From Actinoplanes solisilvae (GTDB taxonomy: Bacteria > Actinomycetota > Actinomycetes > Mycobacteriales > Micromonosporaceae): a stretch of DNA of 64,000 bases. The translations under genes and the position numbers were made by a program. How positions within the stretch are numbered: the stretch's first letter is position 1; the number at the start of each line of letters is the position of its first letter. The notes beneath the pieces were generated by a model. It was not told the origin of the DNA. It did no database searches and saw only the letters and a program-made list of their open reading frames with translations. This document shows positions 1 through 8,611 of this stretch, in pieces. Location of the stretch: NCBI RefSeq assembly GCF_003999975.1, contig NZ_RJAC01000002.1, forward strand, positions 496,001-560,000, given 5' to 3'.

Positions 1-64
1 ACCTCAAACAGATCCTCGTGGTCCAGGACGGTACGGTCGTTCGGTTCTTTCCTTTTGAAGGGTG

Positions 65-532
65 ATGAGAGTGGCCCTCGAGTACGACTGGTCCGGTGAC
101 GCGGAGGTAGACACTGCCGCGCTACGGACCTTCATCGCGACCGCGACCGGTGGTCAGCAGGCCCCGGACGGCACTGTCTTCCTGGACGGCATGTACGTCA
201 CGGCCAGCGCAGACTCCGAAGACGACGTCAACGAGGCGATGCGACTCTTCGGATTCGAGGACCGGTTCTGGGCCACGTTCCGGTTCGCGAACCTCGCGGA
301 CGAGGCGACCAGCGACCACAACACGGCGCTGATGGTGCACGTGCTCATAGCCTTCGCCCAAACCCACGGCGGCAGCGGAGTGTTGCTACACAACGGCGAA
401 AGGGCAGTCCTGCAATACGGAAAAGACGGCATCGTCTTCGACGCCGAGTGGGAGGACTGGACCGAGAACGCTGAAGTGGCCCCGCTGCTCACCCAATTCG
501 CCAGCCGAACGCTTCCGCAACCCCTGCTGTAG
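65..532 (+). CDS. SitI3-like hypothetical protein
   Basis: The 155-residue product has no signal peptide or membrane segment. The central FGFEDRFWATFRF segment and a later LLHNGERAVL stretch resemble SitI3-type proteins, a family named after a Myxococcus immunity protein; this is from memory of the family pattern. GTG at 62, ATG at 65 and GTG at 71 are all possible starts. GAAGGG lies just upstream and spaces best to 71, so the N-terminus is uncertain by a few residues. It converges on the GNAT gene. No cognate toxin is visible, but the left edge of the window cuts the upstream context. Function is unproven. Confidence 0.65.
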   Translation: MRVALEYDWSGDAEVDTAALRTFIATATGGQQAPDGTVFLDGMYVTASADSEDDVNEAMRLFGFEDRFWATFRFANLADEATSDHNTALMVHVLIAFAQTHGGSGVLLHNGERAVLQYGKDGIVFDAEWEDWTENAEVAPLLTQFASRTLPQPLL

Positions 533-638
533 CGGGTTGAGCCTCGATCCAGGCACGGAGTCGTCCTCCGACCCGCTGGAGCGTGAGGTCACCCGAGAGG
601 GACGAGACGGTCCTACCGGATGCCGATGCCGGAAGCCG

Positions 639-1124
639 TCACGCCCGGCCGAAGTTCGTCGACGCGTCCGCCCTATAGACGATCTTTTCGTCCGACTCCG
701 CGAAGCCCATCTCCCGGTAGAAGGCTCGCGCCCCTTCGTTGGACGCGTCGGTCATCCACTCCAGGCGACTACAACCGGACCTGGAGGCGGCAATGTCTTG
801 CAAGGCCCTCACTAGCGAAGCGCCTACCCCCTCCCGGCGCACATGCCCGGCCACGTAGAGCTCTTTGAGGAACAAGGAGTGGGTCGAACCCGCGGCCGGC
901 CAAAGGTACGAGTACGCAGCAAGACCGACCATGATGCCTTCGTCATCGATGGCCACCAGCGCATACGCCAGTGGTGGATCCGAGAAGAGAGCCTCGGACA
1001 CGTTTGCCACCCGCTCTTCGAACGGTTCGATGTGCGAAGCGCCATAGTAGGTCTCGACGTCCTCGATGAGCTGGGCGAGCGGCTTGACGTCATCGGTGAC
1101 GGCCGGCCGGATGCTGAATTCCAC
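639..1124 (-). CDS. GNAT family N-acetyltransferase
   Basis: The 161-residue protein has GNAT-fold features: an N-terminal FSIRPAVTDDVKPLAQLIED helix region, a LKELYVAGHVRREGVGASL segment holding the acetyl-CoA loop (RREGVG in place of the usual RxxGxG), and a C-terminal ARAFYREMGF motif. The GTG start at 1124 is chosen because GAAGGG sits about ten bases upstream; the open frame runs further back but only over the radical SAM gene. It is the last gene of a minus-strand set 38 bases behind the radical SAM enzyme, so it may modify the peptide product or confer self-resistance. The substrate cannot be read from sequence. Confidence 0.85.
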   Translation of the reverse strand: MEFSIRPAVTDDVKPLAQLIEDVETYYGASHIEPFEERVANVSEALFSDPPLAYALVAIDDEGIMVGLAAYSYLWPAAGSTHSLFLKELYVAGHVRREGVGASLVRALQDIAASRSGCSRLEWMTDASNEGARAFYREMGFAESDEKIVYRADASTNFGRA

Positions 1125-1162
1125 TTGTCGCAATCCCTTCAGAAAGATGTCTGCTGCGGCGG

Positions 1163-2293
1163 CTATTTCCGCCGTAGTCCGACCTCCCAGCCGGCCGCGT
1201 CGAGGTGACGCTGCACGTGGCCGATCAGGTAGGTGAGGTCGGCGCAGTACACAGATGGGTTCCGGTATCCGTTCGACGACCTGAAACGGTGTGGGAGGTA
1301 ACCGCCGCCGCAAACCTCGACGAGAGAGCAGCGCCGGCACTCTTCGCTCAGGCTCTCGAGACCACCGTCGCGAAGAACGATGCTGGGGTGGTCGAGTACT
1401 TCGTCGAGCGAGTTCCGGAATACGTCGAGGCCCAGCTTCGACTGCCCGTCCGCGGTTGCTCGGAGCGTGTCCGTGGATTCGAACGTCCCGTCCGACTCGA
1501 TGACGGCGATCCGGGAGGGGGCGAGGCCCAGCGACTCGACGGATCCCTTGACGCCGCAGGATAGCGCCATAATGTCTTCCGCGAAGCGGACCACGTGCTG
1601 GTGGTCGTGACCGACCCAGGCGTCGAAGACGCGGCTCAGCCATACGCCGTACTCCGGCATCGTGGGGACGAAGCGAACCGGAGGCTGGTCGTGGGTGGCG
1701 TGCGGGATATTGAAGTCGATGACGTCTGGCTCGAAGGACGCCAGGTAGTCGTGAACGGCGACCGGTTCGTTCCTCAGATCGACCACCGCGAGCAAGCCCC
1801 GAAAGACTGCGGGGCGGCTCTTCAGCAATCTGATGCCGCGTTCCACCGCGCGGGTCGTCGAGGCGCCTCGCTTGTCCAGCCGGTGCCGGTCGTTCATGAG
1901 TCCGGGGCCGTCCAGACTCACGCTGATCTCGACGTCGAACGCCTCGAACAGGTCGAGCCATTCTGGACTAACGAGCGTGGCGTTCGTCTGCAGCTCGAAC
2001 CTGATCGCCGAGACCTCTGCGAGAGCTTCTCTGAGTACGAGGAGGAGGTCGCGCGTGAACTCCACTCCGGCCAGCAGCGGCTCGCCACCGTGCAGGACGA
2101 TGTCGATGGAGTCGATGCCGTGGGTCCGCGCGTGCTCGGCTATCCGCTCGGCCGCACGCCGGGCGGTCGCCGGCGACAATCGCGGAGGGAGAGTCCGCCA
2201 TGACTGATCAACTGAGTTGAAGACGTAGCAGTAGTCGCAGTCGATATTGCATCGGTTGACGACCTTAAGGATGAAGGTCGAGAAGGCCCGCAA
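1163..2293 (-). CDS. Radical SAM/SPASM peptide maturase, FxsB-like
   Basis: 376 residues. Cys15, Cys19 and Cys22 (CNIDCDYC) form the CxxxCxxC site for the SAM-bound 4Fe-4S cluster, followed by LHGGEPLL. The C-terminal CRRCSLVEVCGGG...NPSVYC is a SPASM-type auxiliary cluster region. The DQSW and CGGGxxxHR signatures resemble the FxsB family, whose members form three-residue cyclophanes in ribosomal peptides. The start appears to be TTG at 2293; no ATG or GTG occurs in frame before an upstream stop. It begins 14 bases after the stop of a 56-residue peptide gene, so a maturase-precursor pair is likely. The exact bond formed is unknown. Confidence 0.88.
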   Translation of the reverse strand: MRAFSTFILKVVNRCNIDCDYCYVFNSVDQSWRTLPPRLSPATARRAAERIAEHARTHGIDSIDIVLHGGEPLLAGVEFTRDLLLVLREALAEVSAIRFELQTNATLVSPEWLDLFEAFDVEISVSLDGPGLMNDRHRLDKRGASTTRAVERGIRLLKSRPAVFRGLLAVVDLRNEPVAVHDYLASFEPDVIDFNIPHATHDQPPVRFVPTMPEYGVWLSRVFDAWVGHDHQHVVRFAEDIMALSCGVKGSVESLGLAPSRIAVIESDGTFESTDTLRATADGQSKLGLDVFRNSLDEVLDHPSIVLRDGGLESLSEECRRCSLVEVCGGGYLPHRFRSSNGYRNPSVYCADLTYLIGHVQRHLDAAGWEVGLRRK

Positions 2294-2307
2294 GTCGCCA
2301 GCCGCTT

Positions 2308-2478
2308 CTACCTGGCCGGGATCGACGCCGAGTGAGTCGAGGAGACCTCGTCCGGCGCAGCCCGTTCGGCGCGCAGTCGTGCCCGGATGCGCGCGCTGGA
2401 CTGCTGGAGGACGGTCTTGTCGCGCTCGGGGGAGCCGATCTGCTCCGGCGTCGAATCAGGGGTTGTCGAGTTCAGCAC
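2308..2478 (-). CDS. Putative RiPP precursor peptide, 56 residues
   Basis: A small frame begins MLNSTTPDSTPEQIGSPERD and ends STHSASIPAR. AAGGAG lies seven bases before the GTG at 2478; the nearer ATG at 2484 directly abuts that Shine-Dalgarno sequence and is less likely. The peptide is polar, with an Arg-rich middle (ARIRARLRAERAA) like a leader helix and a short C-terminal tail as a possible core. It has no Phe, Tyr, Trp or Cys; His49 is the only ring-bearing side chain apart from Pro. It precedes the radical SAM gene with no room for another gene between. The precursor role is inferred from position and size. Confidence 0.6.
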   Translation of the reverse strand: MLNSTTPDSTPEQIGSPERDKTVLQQSSARIRARLRAERAAPDEVSSTHSASIPAR

Positions 2479-2596
2479 CGACATTCTCCTTCGTCACACC
2501 AACCAAAAAGATTCACGCTGCGCCATGGTGCGCTTACGCTAACGCGAGGCACCAGCAGGGGTCCATGCCCCAGGTGTGCCACGAGTGCCCGCCGAC

Positions 2597-5350
2597 TCAT
2601 CGCTCCGATTCCAGGACCTCGATGAGCGCTGAAACCTCGCCGGACTCGCGCGCGCCGAGCCGTCGAAACGTGGACTGCGCCCGCCGTAGTAGCTCCAGCC
2701 CTTCGTCGCGCTCGCCTGTCACAAGCATGCATCGTGCGAGCCCACGCTGCGCCCGGGCCTCCTCCAGCGGGCAGGAGATCTGCGCCGAGATCTCCACCGC
2801 CGCGCGGAAGTACGGCTCGGCTTGTGCCGGTCCCGCGACCTCCATGAGTGCCCAACCCGAATTGTTCTGCGCTTCGCACTCCCCGCTGCGATCGCCGAGC
2901 GTGCTGAACAGTTCGGCGGCCCGACCGAAGTCCGTCACGGCCGAGGGCGGGCCGACGATCAGCCCCTGTTCGATGAGTGCGTACGCCTGACCACTGCGGT
3001 TGCCGAGCTCGTCGTAGATCGTCTGCGCCGACCGGCACAGCCCGCGAGCCGCCTCCCGGTCACCGGCGAGCCGCTTCACGGCGGCGAGGTGTCGTAGGCT
3101 GTTGGCCTCTCCGAAGCGGTCGCCGACCTCGCGATAGATCTCGAGTGCCCGGGTGAATGCCGCCAACGCTTCATCGTCGCGCATGGCGAGCCGGTGGACC
3201 GAGCCGATCTCGTTCAACGCGTACGCCTGATGGACCTCGTCACCGAGCAGCACGTACAGCTCGTACGCCTCGGCGTGAAGTTGCGTCGCGGTGCTGTATT
3301 CGCCCCGAATGCCGTGGATGATTCCCAGGTCGCGCAGAGAGTTCGCCTGGCCATAGAGGTCCCCGAGTTCCCGGTACAGCTCCAGCGCGGCACCCTGGGC
3401 CTCGGCGGCGTCCCGGTACTGGCTCATCTGCCGACGACACATTCCGAGGTCGGCCAGCGCGTTGGCCTGCCCCGGCTTGTCTTCCAGCCGGCGGCAGATA
3501 TCGAGCGCTTCGAGCTGCGCGTCGGCAGCAGCGCGGTAGTCGGAAATTAGGTACCCGACGATCCCCACCTGGTTGAGCGCCGCAGCGCGACCCGCATCGT
3601 CGCCGACCTCGCGGCACAGATCAACCGCCTGATTCAACGCCTCCGACGCGGTCGGGTAGTCGGCCATGAGCCGGCTGACCACACCGAGGTTGGCAAGTGC
3701 GCCCGCCTCAGCCTCGCGGTCGCCCAGACCTCGAGCCAACTCGGCCGCGGTCCGGTAGAGCTGCGCCGCCTGGTCCCACGGCCCGGCGTGGCGAAGGAAC
3801 GGCCCCATCGCCGCCGCGAGTCGCACTGCGCCCAGCGGGTCGCCGTGCGCCTGCGCGTGCTGAATGGTGTTGAGGACGTTGGCTCGTTCGGCGGTCAACC
3901 AGTCGAGTGCCTCCGCTCGGTTGCGCAGCGCCGGCATCGTGTCGTCGCGCTCTTCGACCTCGGCCGTCGCCGCAACACGGTCGATCAGGTGGTTCGCGTT
4001 TTCCAGCGCGGCCGAGTAGTACGCGACCAAACGGTCTATGGCCATCGTCCGTTCCTCGCCTTCTACAACTTCCGCAAGTTCATGGGCATAGTCGCGCAAA
4101 AGATCATGCAGGCGATAACGATCGGGGCTGACCTCGTCCAAAAGGTGATCCTCGTAGAGTTCGGCGAGGCGGCGGCGCACGTCTTCCGCAGCCGCACCAG
4201 TGAGCGCTGCCACGGCGAAGTGATCGATATCCGCACCGGGGAAGACGCCCAAATACCGGAAAAGATGCTGTAGGTCGGCGGTCAACGCTTGGAACGAGAC
4301 GTCGAAGGCCGACTTCACGGCACGAGAACCGGCCCGCATCTCGCCCAGGCGGCTCTGCGCCGCCCGCAGACGCTTCAGGAGTTGCTCGGCGGTCCATACC
4401 GGATGATTGCGCCACTGCGTCGCCAGCAGCGATATCGCGAGCGGAAGTCTGCCGCATAGCGCAACAATCTCGCGCACGGTGGCGTCCGATGGCGGCTCTC
4501 GACGACGGGACAGCTTGAGGAACAGAGACGCCGCGTCCTTCTCCGGCAACTCGCCGAGTGGGACGCTGTCGCCATCCGGAATGGCCAGGCGGCGCCGACT
4601 GGTGATCACCACGAGCGAGCTGCCGTCGCCAGGCAGCAAGGGTTCGACCTGGCTGTAACTCTCGGCGTTGTCGAGGATCATCAGCATCCGCCGACCGGCG
4701 AGCCGATCGCGCCAGAGTGCGGCGCGGGCCTGGGTGACGGCGTACCCGTCAGTGCCGGTCGGCAGCCGTTGAGCGTTGACGCCGTCGGCCAAAAGGAGGG
4801 CCGCCAGGGCGTCGCACGGATCGACCGGTCGCAGCCCCGCTGTATGCCCGTTCAAGTTCAGGAAGACCTGACCGCCATCGAACTGACCCGCCAACGCGTG
4901 ACCGGCATGGATCGCGAAGGCCGTCTTGCCAGTGCCGGGCATGCCGTCGATCGCCAGAATCGGGATGACCTCGCTGCTCCGCAACGCCTGGTTCACCTCA
5001 TCGCGCAGGGCCTTGAGCTCGGCGCCTCGGTTGGTGAAGCTCGCGATGTCGCGAGGAAGTGCCTTGAACACCTTCACCGTGTCGGGAGCGCCGCCCGGAG
5101 TCGGCGCGTCTGCCAAGGCCGGCTCGGGCCCAGCGGACTGTTCGGCAAGGATGGCGCCAACGACGGCGAGAACAACCGCGACGGCCGCAATCCCGCCGAA
5201 CCAACCCCACGGGTTCGCTTGTAGCGGCGCCAACCAGCCGGGCCATCGTTGCTCAGACGACGCCACGTTGGTGACCAACCCGACCAAAAGCGTCACGAGC
5301 GAGACCACCACCGCCGAGATAACCACAACGGCGATGCGCCGGGCCTTCAT
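2597..5350 (-). CDS. Membrane-anchored NB-ARC (STAND) ATPase with TPR repeats
   Basis: 917 residues from the ATG at 5350. Two membrane helices (about 6-29 and 48-70) precede an ALPRDIASFTNRGAEL linker. An NB-ARC NTPase follows: P-loop GMPGTGKTAF near 136-145, Walker B-like LMILDNA, sensor TSRRR and GLPL-like GRLPLAI. A winged-helix region (RLHDLLRDYA) comes next, and the C-terminal half is a run of tetratricopeptide repeats. Such STAND proteins act as ligand-triggered switches or scaffolds. It is 118 bases upstream of the peptide gene on the same strand; NB-ARC/TPR proteins are known companions of FxSxx-type systems, so it may sense or organise the peptide pathway at the membrane. Confidence 0.88.
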   Translation of the reverse strand: MKARRIAVVVISAVVVSLVTLLVGLVTNVASSEQRWPGWLAPLQANPWGWFGGIAAVAVVLAVVGAILAEQSAGPEPALADAPTPGGAPDTVKVFKALPRDIASFTNRGAELKALRDEVNQALRSSEVIPILAIDGMPGTGKTAFAIHAGHALAGQFDGGQVFLNLNGHTAGLRPVDPCDALAALLLADGVNAQRLPTGTDGYAVTQARAALWRDRLAGRRMLMILDNAESYSQVEPLLPGDGSSLVVITSRRRLAIPDGDSVPLGELPEKDAASLFLKLSRRREPPSDATVREIVALCGRLPLAISLLATQWRNHPVWTAEQLLKRLRAAQSRLGEMRAGSRAVKSAFDVSFQALTADLQHLFRYLGVFPGADIDHFAVAALTGAAAEDVRRRLAELYEDHLLDEVSPDRYRLHDLLRDYAHELAEVVEGEERTMAIDRLVAYYSAALENANHLIDRVAATAEVEERDDTMPALRNRAEALDWLTAERANVLNTIQHAQAHGDPLGAVRLAAAMGPFLRHAGPWDQAAQLYRTAAELARGLGDREAEAGALANLGVVSRLMADYPTASEALNQAVDLCREVGDDAGRAAALNQVGIVGYLISDYRAAADAQLEALDICRRLEDKPGQANALADLGMCRRQMSQYRDAAEAQGAALELYRELGDLYGQANSLRDLGIIHGIRGEYSTATQLHAEAYELYVLLGDEVHQAYALNEIGSVHRLAMRDDEALAAFTRALEIYREVGDRFGEANSLRHLAAVKRLAGDREAARGLCRSAQTIYDELGNRSGQAYALIEQGLIVGPPSAVTDFGRAAELFSTLGDRSGECEAQNNSGWALMEVAGPAQAEPYFRAAVEISAQISCPLEEARAQRGLARCMLVTGERDEGLELLRRAQSTFRRLGARESGEVSALIEVLESER

Positions 5351-5452
5351 GAGAGAGATCCTAGAACGTCGATGTGTTGGGCACCACATGACGCCAAGAC
5401 CGATGAGGTCGTACTCACGAAGGGTGAGGGCATGTCCAGTTAGGCTGGGGTC

Positions 5453-5842
5453 GTGGGTGAGGTCTCTGAAGGCGTTAACGCCAAGCGGCAGGAGCCGGTA
5501 TCCCTGCCGCCGGTGGGCTACCTTCCGTACGGTGATCGGAAGCCGTATGTCCTGGCCGACACGCTCACCGCGCTGAACGGGCCGACCCGTGGCGTGATCA
5601 CACTGCCGCACCACCTCGACTGGTCCGGCCACCCCGAATATGACCTGAACCGGCCCGAGTGCCTGGAAAGCCTGTACAAGGTGGTGCTCACCGAGGCCGC
5701 CACCCTCGAGGACTTGCACATGTGGCTCTCGGGTGACGTGCTTCTCCGGCTCTGGCCCACGCTCTGGCTGCCGCCGCGGCTCCGGCGGCGTTGGGAAGAA
5801 CGTTTCCCGGAACTAGCTGCTACCCGCACGAACGCCGCGTAG
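5453..5842 (+). CDS. Conserved actinobacterial hypothetical protein
   Basis: 129 residues from GTG, divergent from the NB-ARC gene across about 100 bases. Features include PVGYLPYGDRKPYVLADTL near the start, LPHHLDWSG in the middle, LHMWLSGDVLLRLWPTLWLPP and a basic RRRWEERFPEL end. No catalytic motif is recognised. From memory, relatives of this family are small proteins encoded next to nucleotidyltransferase-type toxin genes; here the nearest such gene is at 6986-7897 on the other strand, so any functional link is weak. It is probably cytoplasmic. Confidence 0.75.
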   Translation: MGEVSEGVNAKRQEPVSLPPVGYLPYGDRKPYVLADTLTALNGPTRGVITLPHHLDWSGHPEYDLNRPECLESLYKVVLTEAATLEDLHMWLSGDVLLRLWPTLWLPPRLRRRWEERFPELAATRTNAA

Positions 5843-5980
5843 CAGCTGGTGGATCCCTTTCACGAACGGCTCGCTCGTACGGGGCTTGCGGCCGCTCTGG
5901 GACGGCGAAGCCCTCCCGAGACGGGCTCGGTTACCAGCGAAAGGGCTGACAGTGATCAATAGCTATACAGGGTGCGGGCC

Positions 5981-6286
5981 ATGACCGCCTCGATCGGAAT
6001 TTGGGCGCAGGGAGACACCACCGGCGAATCGGTGCTCTACCGGTGGGAAGCCGACGACCACCAAACCGGCTTCGTGACGTTCGAGGTTCCATCGGGTCGG
6101 TTCAGGCCCGCGGACGACCGCAGCCAGCCGATCGGGGACCTGTTGTTCGATCCCGCTGAAGGCGAGCCGGCCGGCACTGCCGCTGGCGTCAACCGGACGC
6201 TGTTCATCCAGGTGGTCGTGGCCATTCGCAAGGCCTACCGGTGGGCCGGCGCAGCTCCGACAACCGCCCACGCCTACTACTACTGA
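5981..6286 (+). CDS. Hypothetical protein
   Basis: 101 residues if ATG at 5981 is used; a GTG at 5972 is also possible. The protein has a beta-rich MTASIGIWAQGDTTGESVLYRWE start and ends in AHAYYY. It has no signal peptide or membrane helix and no recognised domain. The gene lies alone between the 129-residue hypothetical and the convergent DUF6933 gene. Coding is supported by GC bias at third positions and an uninterrupted frame. Function is unknown. Confidence 0.55.
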   Translation: MTASIGIWAQGDTTGESVLYRWEADDHQTGFVTFEVPSGRFRPADDRSQPIGDLLFDPAEGEPAGTAAGVNRTLFIQVVVAIRKAYRWAGAAPTTAHAYYY

Positions 6287-6377
6287 CGCCCACCTAGCGA
6301 GTCGTTCGTGCGGGAACGAACAGTATCTGGGCGACAACGAAGGACACGCTGGCCATTCCTGCCGGACTGCGGTCGGT

Positions 6378-6887
6378 TCAGGAGTCCGGGCGCTGGACGA
6401 GTTGCAGGAACGCTTCGAGCTCACGGTCCGGCCGGACATGACGGCGGTAGAGCGGACTACACGGTGTCTCCGCCAGTCTCATGCCCAGGTCGGCCAGGCT
6501 TCTGCCGGGGTCGACGTGCCGGTAGACGTCGGCGAGGTAGCCGAACTCGTTCATGATCCCGACGACGCTGCGGTTCGCGGTAGGCCCGAACCGGCAGTCC
6601 CGCATCTGCCTCAACTCGTCGTCGCCGACGGCCGTCGGCGCTTGGTGGGTGGCCAGGGCGGCGGCGATCTCCGGCCCGATACGGGCCGGCACGGTGGCGC
6701 CCGGAGCCAGCGGCATCAACACCGGCAACACAGTCTCCTCGTTGACCAGCAGGATCAACTGCTGGGGCCGCCACGGCAGCAGGGTCGCGTACCACTCACC
6801 CAGCAGAGTGGTCGACGCTTCACCGTCATACGGCGTCGCCCGCCCGAGCCGCTGGCGTAGCTTCTTGGTCGCCCGGACAATCAACAC
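6378..6887 (-). CDS. DUF6933 domain protein
   Basis: 169 residues starting MLIVRATKKLRQRLG, then LGEWYATLLPWRPQQLILLVNEETVLPVLMPL, the characteristic pattern of this uncharacterised family (single-domain, soluble). The C-terminal part contains FGYLADVYRHVDP. Spacing to the next minus-strand gene (start 7897) is too wide to imply co-transcription. Family members occur in accessory regions and have no established activity. The assignment rests on recalled family pattern. Confidence 0.75.
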   Translation of the reverse strand: MLIVRATKKLRQRLGRATPYDGEASTTLLGEWYATLLPWRPQQLILLVNEETVLPVLMPLAPGATVPARIGPEIAAALATHQAPTAVGDDELRQMRDCRFGPTANRSVVGIMNEFGYLADVYRHVDPGRSLADLGMRLAETPCSPLYRRHVRPDRELEAFLQLVQRPDS

Positions 6888-6985
6888 CAGACCAATCCTG
6901 CCCGACGATTGTTGACCGCAGTGGCTGGGCCGGTCCCGTCAGGGGGTGGAGCAAGACGGCAGCGGTCGGTGGCGGCACGGCAGAG

Positions 6986-7897
6986 TTATACGTTCCATCT
7001 GGCTGTCAGGGCGGTCCAGACCGCTCGGCTCGCGACTTCAGACGCCAGCGCCGGGTCGGCGAAGCTGATCACGTCTTCGACAACCTGCGCGAAGCGCTCA
7101 GGGATCTTGGCGGCGTCTGGTCCGAGGCGGCGCCTGTAGGCGCTGTAGGCGCCGGCACGGACGACGCCGTAGTCGCCGATAACGTCGGCGAGCGGCCGAA
7201 GGGTGACTTCGCGATGCTTGGAGGTCGCCGCCAGAGCAGTAAGTAGGTCTGCCGCAGTGATGTCGAGGCGGCGGGTGAGCGTCCAGATGTCGGCGTAGTC
7301 GCGGACACGGCTGTTGCCGGCGCCGAGCTCGACGGCGGTGCAGAGCTTCTCCGCCAGGACGACCGGTAGCGGGTACCCCAGGACGCTCAGGCGCGGATGA
7401 TTCGTGAGCAGGGTTGGGTAGTCGACAATGGCGGGTGGCGGGGCAACCGGGTCGCCGGTGCTGATGTCCAGGCGCAGCTTCACGAGAGCTCCCGAGACGG
7501 TCGCGTCCATAGCGATGCGAACTCCGCCGTAGAGGTCGCCATCCCGGATGGTGCTGGCCTTAGCGGTCTCGGTGCGGAACTCCACGCCATCCTCGACCGG
7601 CGCGGGCAGTACGGCGATCTCGACAACCCGCCGAAGGACCGAAGCCTCGTCGAGGTTCAGGTTGCGGGCGAGGAAGTCGGCGTCGACGGTCGCGCGGCGG
7701 GCATCCCAAGCGGCCAGCAGCATTCCGCCCTTGAGGACGAACCGATCCGCGTACCCGCTGACCTCGAGGCGGGCGAGAAACCGTTCCAGAACGTAGATGA
7801 CCATCAACGTCTGGGTTTGGCGGCCCTGACGGCGGGCCAGATTCTGCAAGTCCAGATATGCTCGGCCGCCTGCGTCGGCACGGGTGGGACGGGTCAC
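6986..7897 (-). CDS. abiEii: AbiEii/AbiGii-family nucleotidyltransferase toxin
   Basis: 303 residues. The start GTG at 7897 follows AAGGGG and lies 10 bases after the antitoxin stop. The nucleotidyltransferase core is FVLKGGMLLAAWDARRATVDADFLARN: the KGG helix is followed by the VDADF pair of acidic residues. A later LAEKLCTAVELG segment and RDYADIW match the family. Type IV AbiEii proteins are toxic nucleotidyltransferases that modify RNA such as tRNA acceptor ends, and are counteracted by AbiEi. Length and motif order look intact, so this is the one apparently functional pair in the island. Confidence 0.9.
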   Translation of the reverse strand: MTRPTRADAGGRAYLDLQNLARRQGRQTQTLMVIYVLERFLARLEVSGYADRFVLKGGMLLAAWDARRATVDADFLARNLNLDEASVLRRVVEIAVLPAPVEDGVEFRTETAKASTIRDGDLYGGVRIAMDATVSGALVKLRLDISTGDPVAPPPAIVDYPTLLTNHPRLSVLGYPLPVVLAEKLCTAVELGAGNSRVRDYADIWTLTRRLDITAADLLTALAATSKHREVTLRPLADVIGDYGVVRAGAYSAYRRRLGPDAAKIPERFAQVVEDVISFADPALASEVASRAVWTALTARWNV

Positions 7898-7907
7898 GAC
7901 ATCCCCT

Positions 7908-8495
7908 TCATGACGCGGCCAGCACGTCGACCACGGCCCGAACCGGCCCGAGCACATCCAGTGCCTTTGCGTACGTCATGAGATCGGCAACCCGGGCATC
8001 ACGCCGGGCCAGGTAGCGACGCACGGCCACGTGCGCGACCGAATCCCCGAGCTTGTGCCGCATGTGCATCAAGTCGACGACGGTCCGGCCAGGCGAGTAG
8101 ATCCTCGCCCACTCCCCCGGCGCCACCTCGACTGATTCCAGACCCAACTCGAACGTCAGCGGGTTCCATACGAACACCTCAACCGGTGGATAGTCGATCT
8201 TCGGCGGCCAGGTCCGGCGCGGTATGGCGATCTGCACCGCCATCGGGATCTCGTCGGTCAGGTCGTGAACCGCCGCCGCGGACAGCAGACACACCACTGC
8301 CCGCGGAGCCCGCAGCGAGACTGCCAGCAGGTCCGGGTACGCCGCCGCCGGCGCGTCAGCCCGACGAAACACCCCCCGGGACAGTTCGACGAGTTCCCCG
8401 TCGTCTCGGGCGGCGTACAGGTCGCGTGGGTGCACACCCGCTGCCCGCGCCTGCCCCGTTGTAAAGGTCAACGGAAGCCCTGGCAACCCCGTCAT
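7908..8495 (-). CDS. abiEi: AbiEi-family antitoxin / transcriptional autorepressor
   Basis: 195 residues from ATG 8495. The N-terminal winged-helix region (TTGQARAAGVHPRDLYAARDDGELVELSRGVFR) is typical of AbiEi antitoxins, followed by an RAVVCLLSAAAVHDL core. A promoter fits with TTGTCA at 8526-8531, a 17-base spacer and TAGTCT at 8503-8508 on the minus strand. It would put the transcription start at or next to the ATG, so the message is probably leaderless; an upstream in-frame start at 8558 would lie before the promoter. It is co-transcribed with the toxin. AbiEi proteins bind inverted repeats in their own promoters. Confidence 0.88.
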   Translation of the reverse strand: MTGLPGLPLTFTTGQARAAGVHPRDLYAARDDGELVELSRGVFRRADAPAAAYPDLLAVSLRAPRAVVCLLSAAAVHDLTDEIPMAVQIAIPRRTWPPKIDYPPVEVFVWNPLTFELGLESVEVAPGEWARIYSPGRTVVDLMHMRHKLGDSVAHVAVRRYLARRDARVADLMTYAKALDVLGPVRAVVDVLAAS

Positions 8496-8502
8496 GGATA
8501 AA

Positions 8503-8531
8503 AGACTAGACTTCTCGCCTGTTAATGACAA
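8503..8531 (-). promoter_or_regulatory. Promoter of the AbiE operon
   Basis: On the minus strand: -35 TTGTCA (8526-8531), 17-base spacer, -10 TAGTCT (8503-8508), then seven bases to the ATG at 8495. This geometry predicts a leaderless transcript. AGACTAGA at the -10 is repeated about 110 bases upstream. Confidence 0.55.
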
Positions 8532-8611
8532 GGTATCTATCCAGGGATGCCTGCTCACCCCCCAGGCCTGGCTTCGACTGTCGTGCCCTTGCCGACCCGC
8601 CGACGAAGCAC

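Noticed and set aside
1125..1961. Upstream part of a 440-residue minus-strand frame continuous with the GNAT
   Set aside because: Arg/Pro-rich composition and complete overlap with the radical SAM coding frame; the GNAT starts at 1124 with its own ribosome-binding site.
5351..5719. N-terminal extension of the NB-ARC gene
   Set aside because: Overlaps the divergent hypothetical gene and precedes a plausible ATG at 5350 directly before the membrane helix.
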